64,000 bases of DNA from Dulcicalothrix desertica PCC 7102 (GCF_003991905.1 NZ_RSCL01000038.1:1-64000), one strand, 5' to 3'; counted from the first letter of the stretch, positions 18,453 through 27,864 are shown. The notes: generated from the letters alone by a model not told the origin. Numbers and translations: made by a program.

Positions 18453-18887
18453 TTATTCCTCAAAAAACATATCGACTACTCGATAAGTGTGGACAAATCT
18501 AACGTGTGTAGGCTGCTTGGTTTGATACTTGATATCCGCCTCAGTGCTTTGAAATTGTTTTGGTATAATTTTGATAGCAGTTTGATAATTTACTGAATTT
18601 ACTGTTTTAAACGCTTTTTCTCTGCCAATTGATGGCGCCAATTCAAAATGCAAGCTAGCTTCTTCAACTCTGGTATTCATTGCCCAAATCAAGCTCATTG
18701 CTAAAAAAGCAATGCCGCTTAAAACTACTAGGTAAGGAACAACCAAGGGTTGCCGATTCAATATCGTCTGCAAAGATACCGAATTCACCCTATCTTCCAT
18801 AAATGATGTACTTACCTCCTTAGTTGGTACAAAGGAAGTAAGCTCGTTTGAGGTTTTGACTGCATTTGACCTGATGATTCTTTTCAT
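18453..18887 (-). CDS. Single-helix protein, possibly an HlyD-like stub
   Basis: This 144-residue protein lies between hetC and hetP. A 45-residue cytoplasmic-like N-terminus is followed by one membrane helix at about 45-69, ending in LIWAMNTRVEEA. That helix-plus-acidic boundary resembles the start of HlyD-type membrane fusion proteins, which partner C39 ABC exporters. The remaining 70 residues show no HlyD lipoyl or barrel motifs, so it is either a truncated fusion protein or a different one-helix partner. The resemblance is by eye and weak. It reads in the same direction as hetC and hetP and is probably carried on the long hetP transcript. Confidence 0.55.
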   Translation of the reverse strand: MKRIIRSNAVKTSNELTSFVPTKEVSTSFMEDRVNSVSLQTILNRQPLVVPYLVVLSGIAFLAMSLIWAMNTRVEEASLHFELAPSIGREKAFKTVNSVNYQTAIKIIPKQFQSTEADIKYQTKQPTHVRFVHTYRVVDMFFEE

Positions 18888-19822
18888 TAGTTGACCTATG
18901 TCGAAATCTAACTGTTTATCATCGATACTGTTCGCTTGAAGCCATGCTCAAGGTGACAGTATTTGCTGACTGTTGGTAGATGCAGTTTTATCCTCTCAAT
19001 TATTGGCGCCATCAACTTATTGATTTAACTAACTTGAGATAAATAGTATTACTCACTACGTTTTCCCCATTGATTAAGTATTTGTACATATGCCACTGAC
19101 TCCACACAGGAAAATGTTTAGCTTTAGCTTGAAATAACAACATTCGTACTTACACTATTTTTTTCTGTGGATGTCATCTGCCAATCTGGCACCTTCTTTG
19201 TCAAATTTACTCAATCATTTTTCAAATTCACTTAAGTGATGTGCAACTTCACGTTTTGTCCCCTTGTTATTAATTGTTGAGGGGTCGCACCCCCCACTGT
19301 GACTAGGTTTTATTTTTTTGTTCTAGCGAATTGCCCCCAGAAAATTGTAGCACTAACTGAGGTTTGTGAACCAACGATGAAGAAATAATTTGTAGGTAAT
19401 ACTGACAAAATTGGTGGTGGTGCAACTGCATATCAATAATTTTTTTACAGTTTGTTAAGGAAGTAAGTTTTTTTGTTAAAGTTATTGCTACATAAGCATT
19501 TAGCTCGAACATATCAATGCTAATTTCTAGTGAACTAATTATAATTTTTGTATTAAAGTAGGTTTTCACCCGGATGACTTTTTTAGCAGTACTGGTTTCA
19601 ATATAGTAACTAAGGGTTGTAAATCATAAGACGTAGCAACCCAGGAAGTGGTAAAAACACTCAATATATGGTTTCTAACAAGCTGATTGTTGTAATTACA
19701 GAATATTTAAATGATGCGATACGTAAAAATTTTAGGTAATCTAGCATTAAAAATAATCTCCTAACTAGTATTCGATAATTATTTGCAATTACTTGAGGAT
19801 AAATAATTAATTAAAGTTAGGT
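18888..19822. other. hetC-hetP intergenic region
   Basis: This 935-nt region holds the HetR-type operator at 19279-19295. A perfect CACTTAAGTG palindrome lies nearer to hetP, at about 19231-19240. A minus-strand frame of 88 codons (19303-19569) has low-complexity content and no family resemblance; I do not call it. In Anabaena the equivalent region drives hetP from a distant HetR-dependent start. Confidence 0.65.
19279..19295 (-). promoter_or_regulatory. HetR-type binding site upstream of hetP
   Basis: The 17-nt sequence GAGGGGTCGCACCCCCC is a near-perfect inverted repeat. It closely matches the hetP promoter operator bound by HetR in Anabaena (GAGGGGTCTAACCCCTC). It has the same arms and three-base spacer, with one arm mismatch. 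It lies about 390 nt upstream of the 144-residue gene and 920 nt upstream of hetP. Confidence 0.85.
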
Positions 19823-22800
19823 TCACCGCGCTACTAAGTGTGAATACAACTGGCTTTTTGCGAATAATTCGTGATGTCTGCCAATTTCAACAATGATACC
19901 TCTATCCAGCACTAAAATACGGTCAGTGGCGGAAAGGTGACTCAAACGGTGACTAACGATAAATGTTGTACAACCAAGGGCGCCACGTGAAAGGTTCTGA
20001 AGAAGTAAGTTTTCGGTTCCCACATCAAGTGCGCTCGTTGGTTCATCTAAAATCAACATTCTCGGTTTGCGAATCAAAGCCCGAGCTATGGCAATTAAAT
20101 AATGCTGCTTTTTAGAGAGTGTTTTTGATGGGGCGCCAATCAAAGTGTCGTAGCCAGAGGGTAGTGACTCAATAAAATCGTGGGCGCCAGCAGTTCGAGC
20201 CGCATTTTTGACTTCTTCAAACGTAAATGGGCTGAATAAGGTTATATTTTCCAAAACAGTTCCTGAAAATATAAATATAGAAGCTGGCACAACTCCTAAC
20301 TGCGTCAAGAATGTTTGAGATGACACCGTGCAAATATCATGTCCATCAATCAAAATCCTGCCAGAATCTGGTTTATATAAGCCACACAGCAAATTTAACA
20401 GCGTTGTTTTACCTGCACCACTGGCGCCAACAATACCAACTGTTTGCCCAGGTTTAATCACAAACGAGATGTTTTGCAGTGCGTTACGCTCCTCACCTTG
20501 ATAGTGAAAGCTAACATTCTCAAAACGAACTTCACCTTGAATCGGCGGCAACTCTAACTCTTCATCCCTGATTTCAGGAGAGGAAAGCAAAACATCGTTG
20601 AGTCGTTCGATAGAAACAACCACAGAATGAATATCGTTTTTCAACTCAACTAACGCCAAAATCGGATTGACAATGCTACTAACGAGCATAGTAAAAGCTA
20701 TAAACTTACCGAACGATAGCTGGTCATGTATCATCAAGCTCGCTGCGTACCATAAAACTAAAGTACTACTAGCGTGATTTATCAAATTATTAGTAAGTTG
20801 TAAGTTATTTGAGAGTCTTTGATAGCGGAGTCGTGTTTTGATAGTGTTTACGAACCGTTCTTCCCAGTGCCAACGCATCCATCTAGAGGCGCCGAAGCTT
20901 TTGATTGTAGTAATACCCGTTATCATTTCATTTACAGTATGATTCTGCACTGCTGTATCAATAGCGAGTTCTCGCGATATGCGTTTTAATTTCTGACTTG
21001 TATTTATTGTGAACACAGCAACTGGTACAGTTAACGCAAGAACAAGTAGAGCTAGGCGTGAATTGTAGTAAGCGATTAATCCTAAACATAAAAATGCACA
21101 TAGCGCATCTAGAGTGATACCAAACGCACGACGAGTCAAAAATGTTTGAATTTTGTGGTTTTCCTCAACACGACTGATAATGTCTCCTGCCTGTCGCTGT
21201 TCAAAAAACTGCAATGGTAATTCCAAAACATGGCAGATAAAATCGCTCATCAAGCTAATATCCATATGATTTGAGAAATAGTCGAGTAGGTATTGACGTG
21301 CTGTTTTGATACAGAAGCGCCAAATACCAAAGACCAAAAAGCCCAAAGCAAAAATATTTAGTGCTACAGACATGCGTGCAGGTATTACCCTATCGATAAC
21401 AATCTGAGCTATTACTGGCATAACTAGCCCAAAAACTTGCATAACTAATGATGCAATCACAATTTGTAGAACTAAAGATTGGTACTTCCACAGTGACTGC
21501 CCAAAATAAGCAAGTGATGTTTTCTCGTCCAGTAGTTGTTGTAATCGTTCGGTTGGTTCCAGCATTAAAGCATAACCAGTCCAGTTAGATTCAAATTCTG
21601 ATATAGGTAACTTTAGCTTGCCGACTGCTGGGTCAGAGATGACTACATAATTAGAACGAACTCCCCAAACAACAACATAATGATTACCTTGCCAGTGGGC
21701 AATCCACGGAGAATGGCGCCAAGCAAGAGCGGTCAAATTAGCTTGTACTGCTACTGAAGAATAACCTAGATTGACTGCTGCATCAGCTAAAGATGAAAGC
21801 GTGGCGCCAATACGATTTGTTTGGGACGAACGACGTAATGTATTTAAACTAACTTTTTTACCCCAGTATTTACATATCATCGCCAAACACGCGGCGCCGC
21901 AATCTGATGAACTTTGCTGTGCAATAAACGGATATTTTTTGTTGTATCTTTGTTTGTTGTATTTCTGACTCTGTTGACAAGTATTATTATTTAATTCAAA
22001 GGTAGTTGCTGTTTGGATACTGTTTGATTCAACTTGATTTAACTCAGCTTGATGTAACTCAACTTGATGATTTTCTTCGTGAAAGTTCTGTGATGGTAGA
22101 AACAGTTTGACCAGTTCCCAATTTTCAACAGGTAGATGACATACAACTAAATCAGTTTCTGCTTTGAATGCAGGTGATGCAATATCCGGATAACCCCAGC
22201 TATAACCAACTTGAGCATCTTGCTGCTCAGTGCGACCAGACATTAACCAATAACGTCCCAAGGAAGCAGGAGTCGCTGACGGTAATAATTCACCTGTGTT
22301 AACTGTACGAAGCGCAAAGTACGGTGATATATGCTGCAAAGTTTGACTTGTTAAAGAGCGCAAAGAAGTGCAGGTTTTCCAGAAAATCATCTTTTGCCGC
22401 GTTTCAACAGTATCAAGAAGATATGATTCAAAATTTTCAGCACGTTGTAACCAAATTTTTAAATTAGCTTTTGCCAACTCCGCTATAGCAACATTGGAAG
22501 CAGCAACAGCACGATACGATAATAAATTCGGGTAAAATAACCCATCTGCACCAAAACTTTCTCCAACATCAAGCAACTGCGCTGATACATTACGTGCAGA
22601 CTCTTGTTCATACCCCAATAACCTTACACGTCCCCTGCAAACCAAATAAAGGGTGTCTTTTGGATTTTCATAGTCCATCAACTCATCACCCAGCGAAAAC
22701 TCTTTCACCCTCCAAGCTTCATAAAACTCCGCTGTAAAACTGAGACTCGTATCCGTTGCAACTAACCTAAATAATCGGTTAATAGTTGCTTCAGGAGTGG

Positions 22801-22873
22801 GAGCAAGCACATTATCAACATGTAGATGATTTAAATGCTCTCCCTGAACTCGTAACAACGGAGAGAAGTTCAT
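19823..22873 (-). CDS. hetC: HetC: C39-peptidase ABC exporter with cyclic-nucleotide-binding-like domain
   Basis: HetC (1016 residues) is needed for heterocyst maturation. Domains in order: a cyclic-nucleotide-binding-like domain (about 45-145), a degenerate second such region (to about 260), a C39 peptidase (313-435; Cys325 in SSSDCGAACL, His398, Asp414), six membrane helices (about 465-740), and an ATPase. The ATPase has Walker A GASGAGKT at 816-823, Walker B LILDEP from 940 and the H-loop His975. Two motifs are off-consensus: the signature reads LSKKQ at 919-923, and the Q-loop glutamine is replaced (VVPASI at 861-866). It should cleave and export a peptide. The assignment rests on architecture plus the downstream hetP. 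Confidence 0.93.
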   Translation of the reverse strand: MNFSPLLRVQGEHLNHLHVDNVLAPTPEATINRLFRLVATDTSLSFTAEFYEAWRVKEFSLGDELMDYENPKDTLYLVCRGRVRLLGYEQESARNVSAQLLDVGESFGADGLFYPNLLSYRAVAASNVAIAELAKANLKIWLQRAENFESYLLDTVETRQKMIFWKTCTSLRSLTSQTLQHISPYFALRTVNTGELLPSATPASLGRYWLMSGRTEQQDAQVGYSWGYPDIASPAFKAETDLVVCHLPVENWELVKLFLPSQNFHEENHQVELHQAELNQVESNSIQTATTFELNNNTCQQSQKYNKQRYNKKYPFIAQQSSSDCGAACLAMICKYWGKKVSLNTLRRSSQTNRIGATLSSLADAAVNLGYSSVAVQANLTALAWRHSPWIAHWQGNHYVVVWGVRSNYVVISDPAVGKLKLPISEFESNWTGYALMLEPTERLQQLLDEKTSLAYFGQSLWKYQSLVLQIVIASLVMQVFGLVMPVIAQIVIDRVIPARMSVALNIFALGFLVFGIWRFCIKTARQYLLDYFSNHMDISLMSDFICHVLELPLQFFEQRQAGDIISRVEENHKIQTFLTRRAFGITLDALCAFLCLGLIAYYNSRLALLVLALTVPVAVFTINTSQKLKRISRELAIDTAVQNHTVNEMITGITTIKSFGASRWMRWHWEERFVNTIKTRLRYQRLSNNLQLTNNLINHASSTLVLWYAASLMIHDQLSFGKFIAFTMLVSSIVNPILALVELKNDIHSVVVSIERLNDVLLSSPEIRDEELELPPIQGEVRFENVSFHYQGEERNALQNISFVIKPGQTVGIVGASGAGKTTLLNLLCGLYKPDSGRILIDGHDICTVSSQTFLTQLGVVPASIFIFSGTVLENITLFSPFTFEEVKNAARTAGAHDFIESLPSGYDTLIGAPSKTLSKKQHYLIAIARALIRKPRMLILDEPTSALDVGTENLLLQNLSRGALGCTTFIVSHRLSHLSATDRILVLDRGIIVEIGRHHELFAKSQLYSHLVAR

Positions 22874-22916
22874 GGGGATTCTATTTAAGTACGCTTATGA
22901 AATTAGAAACAAGCTG

Positions 22917-22968
22917 TCAATATCAAGCAATAAACTTTCTGCTAAGTTGACTTTCAATATCAAGCAAT
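22917..22968. repeat. Pair of 15-nt direct repeats in the hetC leader
   Basis: TCAATATCAAGCAAT occurs at 22917-22931 and again at 22954-22968, 37 nt apart. Both copies lie between the NtcA-type site and the hetC start. Flanking bases are also similar. The function is unknown; it could be a regulator site or a duplication. Confidence 0.85.
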
Positions 22969-22987
22969 TTATTTTTAGACATCCGAA

Positions 22988-23001
22988 GTAAAATCCTTTA
23001 C
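22988..23001 (-). promoter_or_regulatory. NtcA-type site GTAN8TAC upstream of hetC
   Basis: GTAAAATCCTTTAC is an exact GTA-N8-TAC palindrome, 115 nt upstream of the hetC start codon. NtcA is known to activate hetC in Anabaena. A -10 box of TAN3T form at the usual spacing of about 22 nt was not clear; the nearest (TAAATT) is about 16 nt downstream. Confidence 0.75.
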
Positions 23002-23556
23002 TACCGTTCGTTCAACAGGTTAAAATGTGCTTTTAGTTACAACATTAACACCTTATATTTGTTTACTAGACTGTGTTGTGGAATTACATCAAACATAGGG
23101 TTGTACTGAAACCACATCTTCGACATACTACTTGAGCTACTAAAGTACCTAATTAATTTGTAATACATTTTTATAATGTTTTGACTTATTTCTTTAAAAA
23201 ACTTCTTGTGCTTTATCAAAATTTCACTAAAAACTAAATTGATTTTCATTCTTACCTACATCAGTGCTATGTATATTTAAGAACTAATTATGATGCTTTT
23301 AAAGTTGCTAAAACAAGGATTTTATGATTAAATTACAGACTGTAATGTAAAAAATGTTGACACTTATGGTATTATTCTCTGTTTGAATAAAATTTTTTAC
23401 AAGCATTTTGTTACTGAGAAACATTTGAAGATTTGTAATGAAGGTAGCAATGTGAGTTTAGCCAAGTATCTTGCTTTTTCAAAGATATTTGACTAATAAA
23501 CTCACACTACTTTTCTACCAACCTAGTCATCAATCCGGAGAGGGATGTCAAAAATG

Positions 23557-25977
23557 TCATGAAATGCTGATAGATTGATTCATGGTTAGATAAATTCCCC
23601 AAATAGCCATTGCCCGTAAATAAACGCAGGCACGGAAAGTCCCAGAGGCAGTAATCGCTTCGGGAGTACGGAATTGCAGACCATTAGAGTAAACTTGTTG
23701 AACAACGGCTTCGGTTAGTTTAAAAGCTTCGTCTTTCATGCCCATTTGCACCAAAAAGGCAGCTAAACCAAAATTAATACCCGTCCAAACTTCTAGTGGG
23801 TGTGTTGCTTTGGGGTTTTCGGGGGAACCATCTGCTTTTAACCCATTTGCGGCGCCAAATTTACCGTCATTAAACTTGAGAAAGCAAGCTTCGTAAACTG
23901 TTTTTAGGGCAGAGTGAGCGCATTCAATCGGAACAATATCAGGTAATCCTAACAATCTGGCGTAAAATTGACCACATAGTTGGTCAGCCATTACAACATC
24001 GGAACCACTACCGCTATCAAGACGATAATACTGTCCATTCCAAAGTTTTGCTTGGTAAACAGGCAACGATTGTTCTAACCAAGATTGAAACGTATTGATA
24101 CTCTCATCAAGTTCTGGGGTATCGAGTGCTGCGTCCGCTATTTTCAAAATTGTCCCCATAGAAATTGCCGCTTGCAACGCTGATAACCATAAACCACCGC
24201 AGTAAGCGCTAACTCCTTGTAAACGCCAATCATCAAAAGTTTGGTCAGGCGCCCCAGAGTTTTCAGGAATACCGTCATTATCCAAATCAAACCCTTTAAG
24301 ATAATGAAGGGTACAAACTACAGAGTCCCAACATTCTTCCAAGAACTTAAAATCACTACCACCCGTCAGAATAAAATCACGATACACCTGTAGTACAAAA
24401 TCACTACCTAAATCTTTCCACAAATTACAATCTTGGTAAGCAGTGTAATTAGTTTTTTCCCAAACATGTTCATTCGGCGCCCCTAAATCGTGAGGAGTGG
24501 CATTTTTAGCTTTGCGAATAGCTAATGGACTTTCGGCACCAATAACATAGTAATACCCAATCACGCGGGTGCGGTCATCACTGTTAGGAATAGCGCGTGC
24601 AAAAGCACGTATTACAGCTTTTTCCAATTCTGGGAACAGCATCAACAGTCCAAATGAACCATAAAGACGCACATCCAAACTTTCATACCAGCGATAATCT
24701 AAACATTCCAACACTGCAAACTGCCCGTAACGGTCAATATCAGTAGCGGCACTCCACAGCGTTCCACCAGCCGTCAAATCATAAAGTTCGTTAAACAAAG
24801 CCATTTTAAACCAGTCGGGTAAATCCTGACGGTCAAGAATTGGTTGTTGCCATGCTTCTATTTGGCGCCACCATTGTTGATATTCATCTAATGCAGTAGA
24901 TGCAATAGCCCAAGCACTCTTACCACTACGTCCAAAAAAGTCAGTGTAGCGACGATAATATTTAACACCCTCGGCAAATTCAGTAACAGGAAAATTCCAA
25001 GCCAATGTAAATGGAATTTCTAATGTTTGCCCAGGTTGTAATGTTATTCTTACAGCTAACGCGGTGCCGACTTGTTCAGTGTGGTCGGCGGGTGTTGCAT
25101 CTAATATATTAGGTAACGAACCATCACTTGCAAAGCTGTTCCATACATCCTCACCTGTACCAACAGGATTAAAACGAGTATGATAAAACACCTCAACACC
25201 TGGTTGCTTACTAGTAGCAATACACCACTCACCTTCGCCTTCTTCGGTTGGTGTAACAATTCCAGAACGAGCTAAAACGCAGCCAATTTTATCAGTATTT
25301 TCAACTATAAAATTATAATTATCTTTACTCTCATTCAAACGTGGCTGATATTCGTATACTGGACTACCATCATCGCGAAGTACAATTTCTGGTGATTTTG
25401 AAGCATTAGTAAACCAGCCCACCATATTTTGCCAGGTAAGCATAATGCTGATAGTAACAGGCGCCTCCGTTCGATTAGTCGCTTTCCAAACAAATACAGC
25501 TACAGGATAACTACTCTCTTTATAATTATTTGCCCAAATTGGTGAAAACTGCGTGCAACTTAATTGTACTTTCGTTTGATGTTCGTATACAAACCAACTA
25601 CGGGGATATAAAGCGTGATAAGTACCATTCGTATCTGACGGGTACCACTTCCAACTTTTGAGACTACCATCTTGCGGCGCCTCAGTGGACAAAGCATAAG
25701 CGGTCTTTGTATTTTCAGCATCTTCAAAAACACTAAATTGACAAGCGGGGATATTTTGAAAAACATGCTCCCCACCATCGATATGCCAAAAATTAAAATC
25801 ACCACGCGAAGAACGTCCAATGCAACCGGCGCCGAAACCACCCAAAGGCATACCATGCCAAGGGCCATCATCTATATTACTTGCATAGCGAACAGTATAA
25901 GGCTGACTCCAACCCAAACCAATGGGACGATTCCAGGCACAAGCAGGGATTCCATTCTTAAATTGTGTCATTACCAT
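23557..25977 (-). CDS. GH116 beta-glucosidase (GBA2-like)
   Basis: This 806-residue glycoside hydrolase belongs to the family of human GBA2 and the bacterial GH116 beta-glucosidases, which release glucose from glucolipids or other beta-glucosides. The N-terminal beta domain opens with GPWHGMPLGGFGAGCIGRS. The helical barrel has ECLDYRWYESLDVRLYGS, holding the expected Glu nucleophile, and GAPDQTFDDW, holding the expected Asp acid/base. The C-terminal end WTGINFGLAAFL is also typical. No signal peptide is seen, so it should be cytoplasmic. It stands alone, convergent with nothing and separate from hetC. The natural substrate cannot be told from sequence. Confidence 0.93.
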   Translation of the reverse strand: MVMTQFKNGIPACAWNRPIGLGWSQPYTVRYASNIDDGPWHGMPLGGFGAGCIGRSSRGDFNFWHIDGGEHVFQNIPACQFSVFEDAENTKTAYALSTEAPQDGSLKSWKWYPSDTNGTYHALYPRSWFVYEHQTKVQLSCTQFSPIWANNYKESSYPVAVFVWKATNRTEAPVTISIMLTWQNMVGWFTNASKSPEIVLRDDGSPVYEYQPRLNESKDNYNFIVENTDKIGCVLARSGIVTPTEEGEGEWCIATSKQPGVEVFYHTRFNPVGTGEDVWNSFASDGSLPNILDATPADHTEQVGTALAVRITLQPGQTLEIPFTLAWNFPVTEFAEGVKYYRRYTDFFGRSGKSAWAIASTALDEYQQWWRQIEAWQQPILDRQDLPDWFKMALFNELYDLTAGGTLWSAATDIDRYGQFAVLECLDYRWYESLDVRLYGSFGLLMLFPELEKAVIRAFARAIPNSDDRTRVIGYYYVIGAESPLAIRKAKNATPHDLGAPNEHVWEKTNYTAYQDCNLWKDLGSDFVLQVYRDFILTGGSDFKFLEECWDSVVCTLHYLKGFDLDNDGIPENSGAPDQTFDDWRLQGVSAYCGGLWLSALQAAISMGTILKIADAALDTPELDESINTFQSWLEQSLPVYQAKLWNGQYYRLDSGSGSDVVMADQLCGQFYARLLGLPDIVPIECAHSALKTVYEACFLKFNDGKFGAANGLKADGSPENPKATHPLEVWTGINFGLAAFLVQMGMKDEAFKLTEAVVQQVYSNGLQFRTPEAITASGTFRACVYLRAMAIWGIYLTMNQSISIS

Positions 25978-26125
25978 TGCAGCGTTAATATTACGCTCTT
26001 GAAATTAACTCATCAACTCTATATTCCTCAAGTCATTACTAGAACAGTTAACTTGAAAAAACGCATCCCAGTTGTAAACCAATAGTAGTACGGGCATCAG
26101 TGCCCACCTTTTACCATTACCATCA

Positions 26126-26752
26126 TTACGGTGCCAAATAATACTTATTTAAACGAAATAACAAATCATTATACAACTCATCAAATGTAAAACAGTATAC
26201 ATGTTTAGAATTTACAACCAAATTTTGTTGGCGCCAAGCGAGTCTCTTTTTCTCTTTCACTTCTAGATATTCTGTCCTACCAATAAATAGTAATCCAATA
26301 TAATCAATATTTCTGCTATCAAACCGACTTTCAAAATCATCCGTTTTCTCTAAGTCGTCTAGTTTCCAAAACCAATCAACTACTTGACTGAATCCTTTCT
26401 CGAATCGTGGCGACCAATCCGGAGAATATTTGCCTGTCTTTTTAACAAAAACACTGTTAGGTCTTGCATCTTCAAATTCAATAAAGCAGTAAGATTTTGT
26501 CACAGAATCACCAACAACTAAGTCTGCCGTAAAATCTCCAAAGATGTCATATTCAAATGCCAGACGGTCATACCTGCTAATTTTTATATTATAAGAAGCA
26601 AGAAATGCGGATAAATGAACTCTATCCCGAAAGAAAGGTAAAATATCCTCTTTCTCTGATAAAGATTTTTTGCTTTGTAGCAGTGCTTGAAATTCTGCAA
26701 GTTGAGAACGGCAGATTGACAAATCAAAATCAATATTTATAAAATTTTTCAT
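26126..26752 (-). CDS. Shedu-like nuclease-domain protein (DUF4263)
   Basis: This 208-residue protein resembles the nuclease domain of SduA, the single protein of the Shedu antiphage system. Restriction-like fold elements are seen: Asp77 in FTADLVVGD, then IEFEDA with Glu92 and Glu94. The typical downstream GKYSPDW segment and Q123-V-V-DW127 follow. The E-x-E form in place of E-x-K is usual for Shedu-type proteins as I know them. It lacks the long N-terminal region of full-size SduA, so it is a minimal version. It lies 22 nt after a RelE-like gene on the same strand. Defence activity is inferred from family resemblance. Confidence 0.72.
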   Translation of the reverse strand: MKNFINIDFDLSICRSQLAEFQALLQSKKSLSEKEDILPFFRDRVHLSAFLASYNIKISRYDRLAFEYDIFGDFTADLVVGDSVTKSYCFIEFEDARPNSVFVKKTGKYSPDWSPRFEKGFSQVVDWFWKLDDLEKTDDFESRFDSRNIDYIGLLFIGRTEYLEVKEKKRLAWRQQNLVVNSKHVYCFTFDELYNDLLFRLNKYYLAP

Positions 26753-26774
26753 TAAATTGAATTAAGCTATCAAA

Positions 26775-27059
26775 CTATTTGCTGGCACGCGAAAACATTT
26801 TGAGTGTATCTTGAGTTACCAGGTCTAAAACCTCTATTTCATCTTTTGCAGTAACTTGTATAATTGCTCTAATATTAGAGTCAATTTTTAAAAGATATAA
26901 AGGCTCTTCAGTTTTCAATTTGACAATATTATCCCCTAAACCATTATTTACACCTGATACTGTTAATTTGTCCAAGACTTGCCAGAAACTATTTAATTCT
27001 TCCGTTGTAAGAGTATCTAATGCTACTTGTGAACGCTTATGCATTGTTATTTTATACAT
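26775..27059 (-). CDS. RelE/ParE-like protein
   Basis: This protein of about 94 residues has a RelE-like layout: KRSQVALDTLTTEELNSFWQVLDKL, then a strand pair ending LYLLKIDSNIRAIIQV, then EIEVLDLVTQDTLKMF. Such proteins are usually mRNA-cleaving or gyrase-inhibiting toxins paired with an antitoxin. No antitoxin gene is visible on either side, so it may be an orphan or a housekeeping relative. An in-frame ATG at 27161 would add 34 residues that do not resemble the family, so I prefer 27059, though neither start has a good ribosome binding site. It sits directly upstream of the Shedu-like gene. Confidence 0.6.
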   Translation of the reverse strand: MYKITMHKRSQVALDTLTTEELNSFWQVLDKLTVSGVNNGLGDNIVKLKTEEPLYLLKIDSNIRAIIQVTAKDEIEVLDLVTQDTLKMFSRASK

Positions 27060-27230
27060 ATATTTTTTAATTAAACTAACATATTCTAATATTTTAGCGC
27101 TTGAAACAGATCTAATAAATTTAGATTTAAAATTCTTTACTTCTTGAAAAATTAATTTCATATTATCAAGTTAAAATTTTCCAGTAACTTCCCATCAAAA
27201 TAACAGCAAGTTACTGCTGGTATTCTGGTA

Positions 27231-27773
27231 CTATTTTAAATCTAATAAACCTTCTTCCTTCAACTTTGGGTTAAATCGAATCTGAGCTTGTAAACCGCGT
27301 GCTTCTAAAACTTTTAAAATCTCTGCCTCTACCCGACGAGCGACATTCTTAATAATTTTAATTTGCGCCATCTCATCATTATTGGGACTGTTATAATTAA
27401 CTTTCTCCTCCTCAGTCATCAAATTTTTAACATTTACAGGCTGAGTCCAAACATCTTTACTCTCACTATTACCAGCAGGAACGGCGCCATTTTCTTCAAT
27501 CCAAGCTTTTTCAATATTTTCCAAAGTCGCACGACTAGGACGTTCAATCGTTTGAACCTTAACCCAATAGCATTTATCAGGCAATCGAACCAAATGCTGC
27601 CTTAGACTTAAATAAACATCGCGCGAATATCCAATAAATTGTAAATTTTTATCGGTATCAAAAATTGCATACACACCTATTTTACCTTGAAACTGTTCAG
27701 GCAATTGACCGTTCTCGTCAATATAAGGAATGTATTCCAGAGCAGCTAAAGCAGCATAACTTTCTGTTGTCAT
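27231..27773 (-). CDS. GIY-YIG nuclease-domain protein
   Basis: This 180-residue protein has a GIY-YIG fold in its first 100 residues: GVYAIF at 33-38 (the GIY position) and LQFIGYSRDV at 44-53 (the YIG position), with a Glu in WIEENG near 93. The C-terminal 80 residues include KNVARRVEAEILKVLEARG and no further recognised domain. Related small GIY-YIG proteins are common in cyanobacteria and their role is unclear; they lack the partner domains of UvrC or homing enzymes. It is upstream of the RelE-like and Shedu-like genes on the same strand, possibly in one unit. Confidence 0.8.
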   Translation of the reverse strand: MTTESYAALAALEYIPYIDENGQLPEQFQGKIGVYAIFDTDKNLQFIGYSRDVYLSLRQHLVRLPDKCYWVKVQTIERPSRATLENIEKAWIEENGAVPAGNSESKDVWTQPVNVKNLMTEEEKVNYNSPNNDEMAQIKIIKNVARRVEAEILKVLEARGLQAQIRFNPKLKEEGLLDLK

Positions 27774-27864
27774 AACAAAGTATAAATTTTATCTTAATTA
27801 CGTTTCTACACTTACAATAAACGTCTATTGTACAGCAGAAGCGTACTTAAGAGAAATTGTGAAG

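Larger units (their letters stand above)
22874..23556. other. hetC upstream regulatory region
   Basis: This 683-nt gap upstream of hetC and downstream of the GH116 gene holds the NtcA-type site and a pair of direct repeats, listed separately. A 70-codon minus-strand frame at 23037-23249 is AT-driven and has no recognisable features, so it is not called. Confidence 0.6.

Noticed and set aside
19303-19569. 88-codon open frame between hetC and the HetR site
   Set aside because: AT-driven composition, no ribosome binding site and no family resemblance; it lies in the hetP control region.
23037-23249. 70-codon open frame upstream of hetC
   Set aside because: AT-rich, rich in Lys, Ile and Ser, without recognised motifs or a ribosome binding site.
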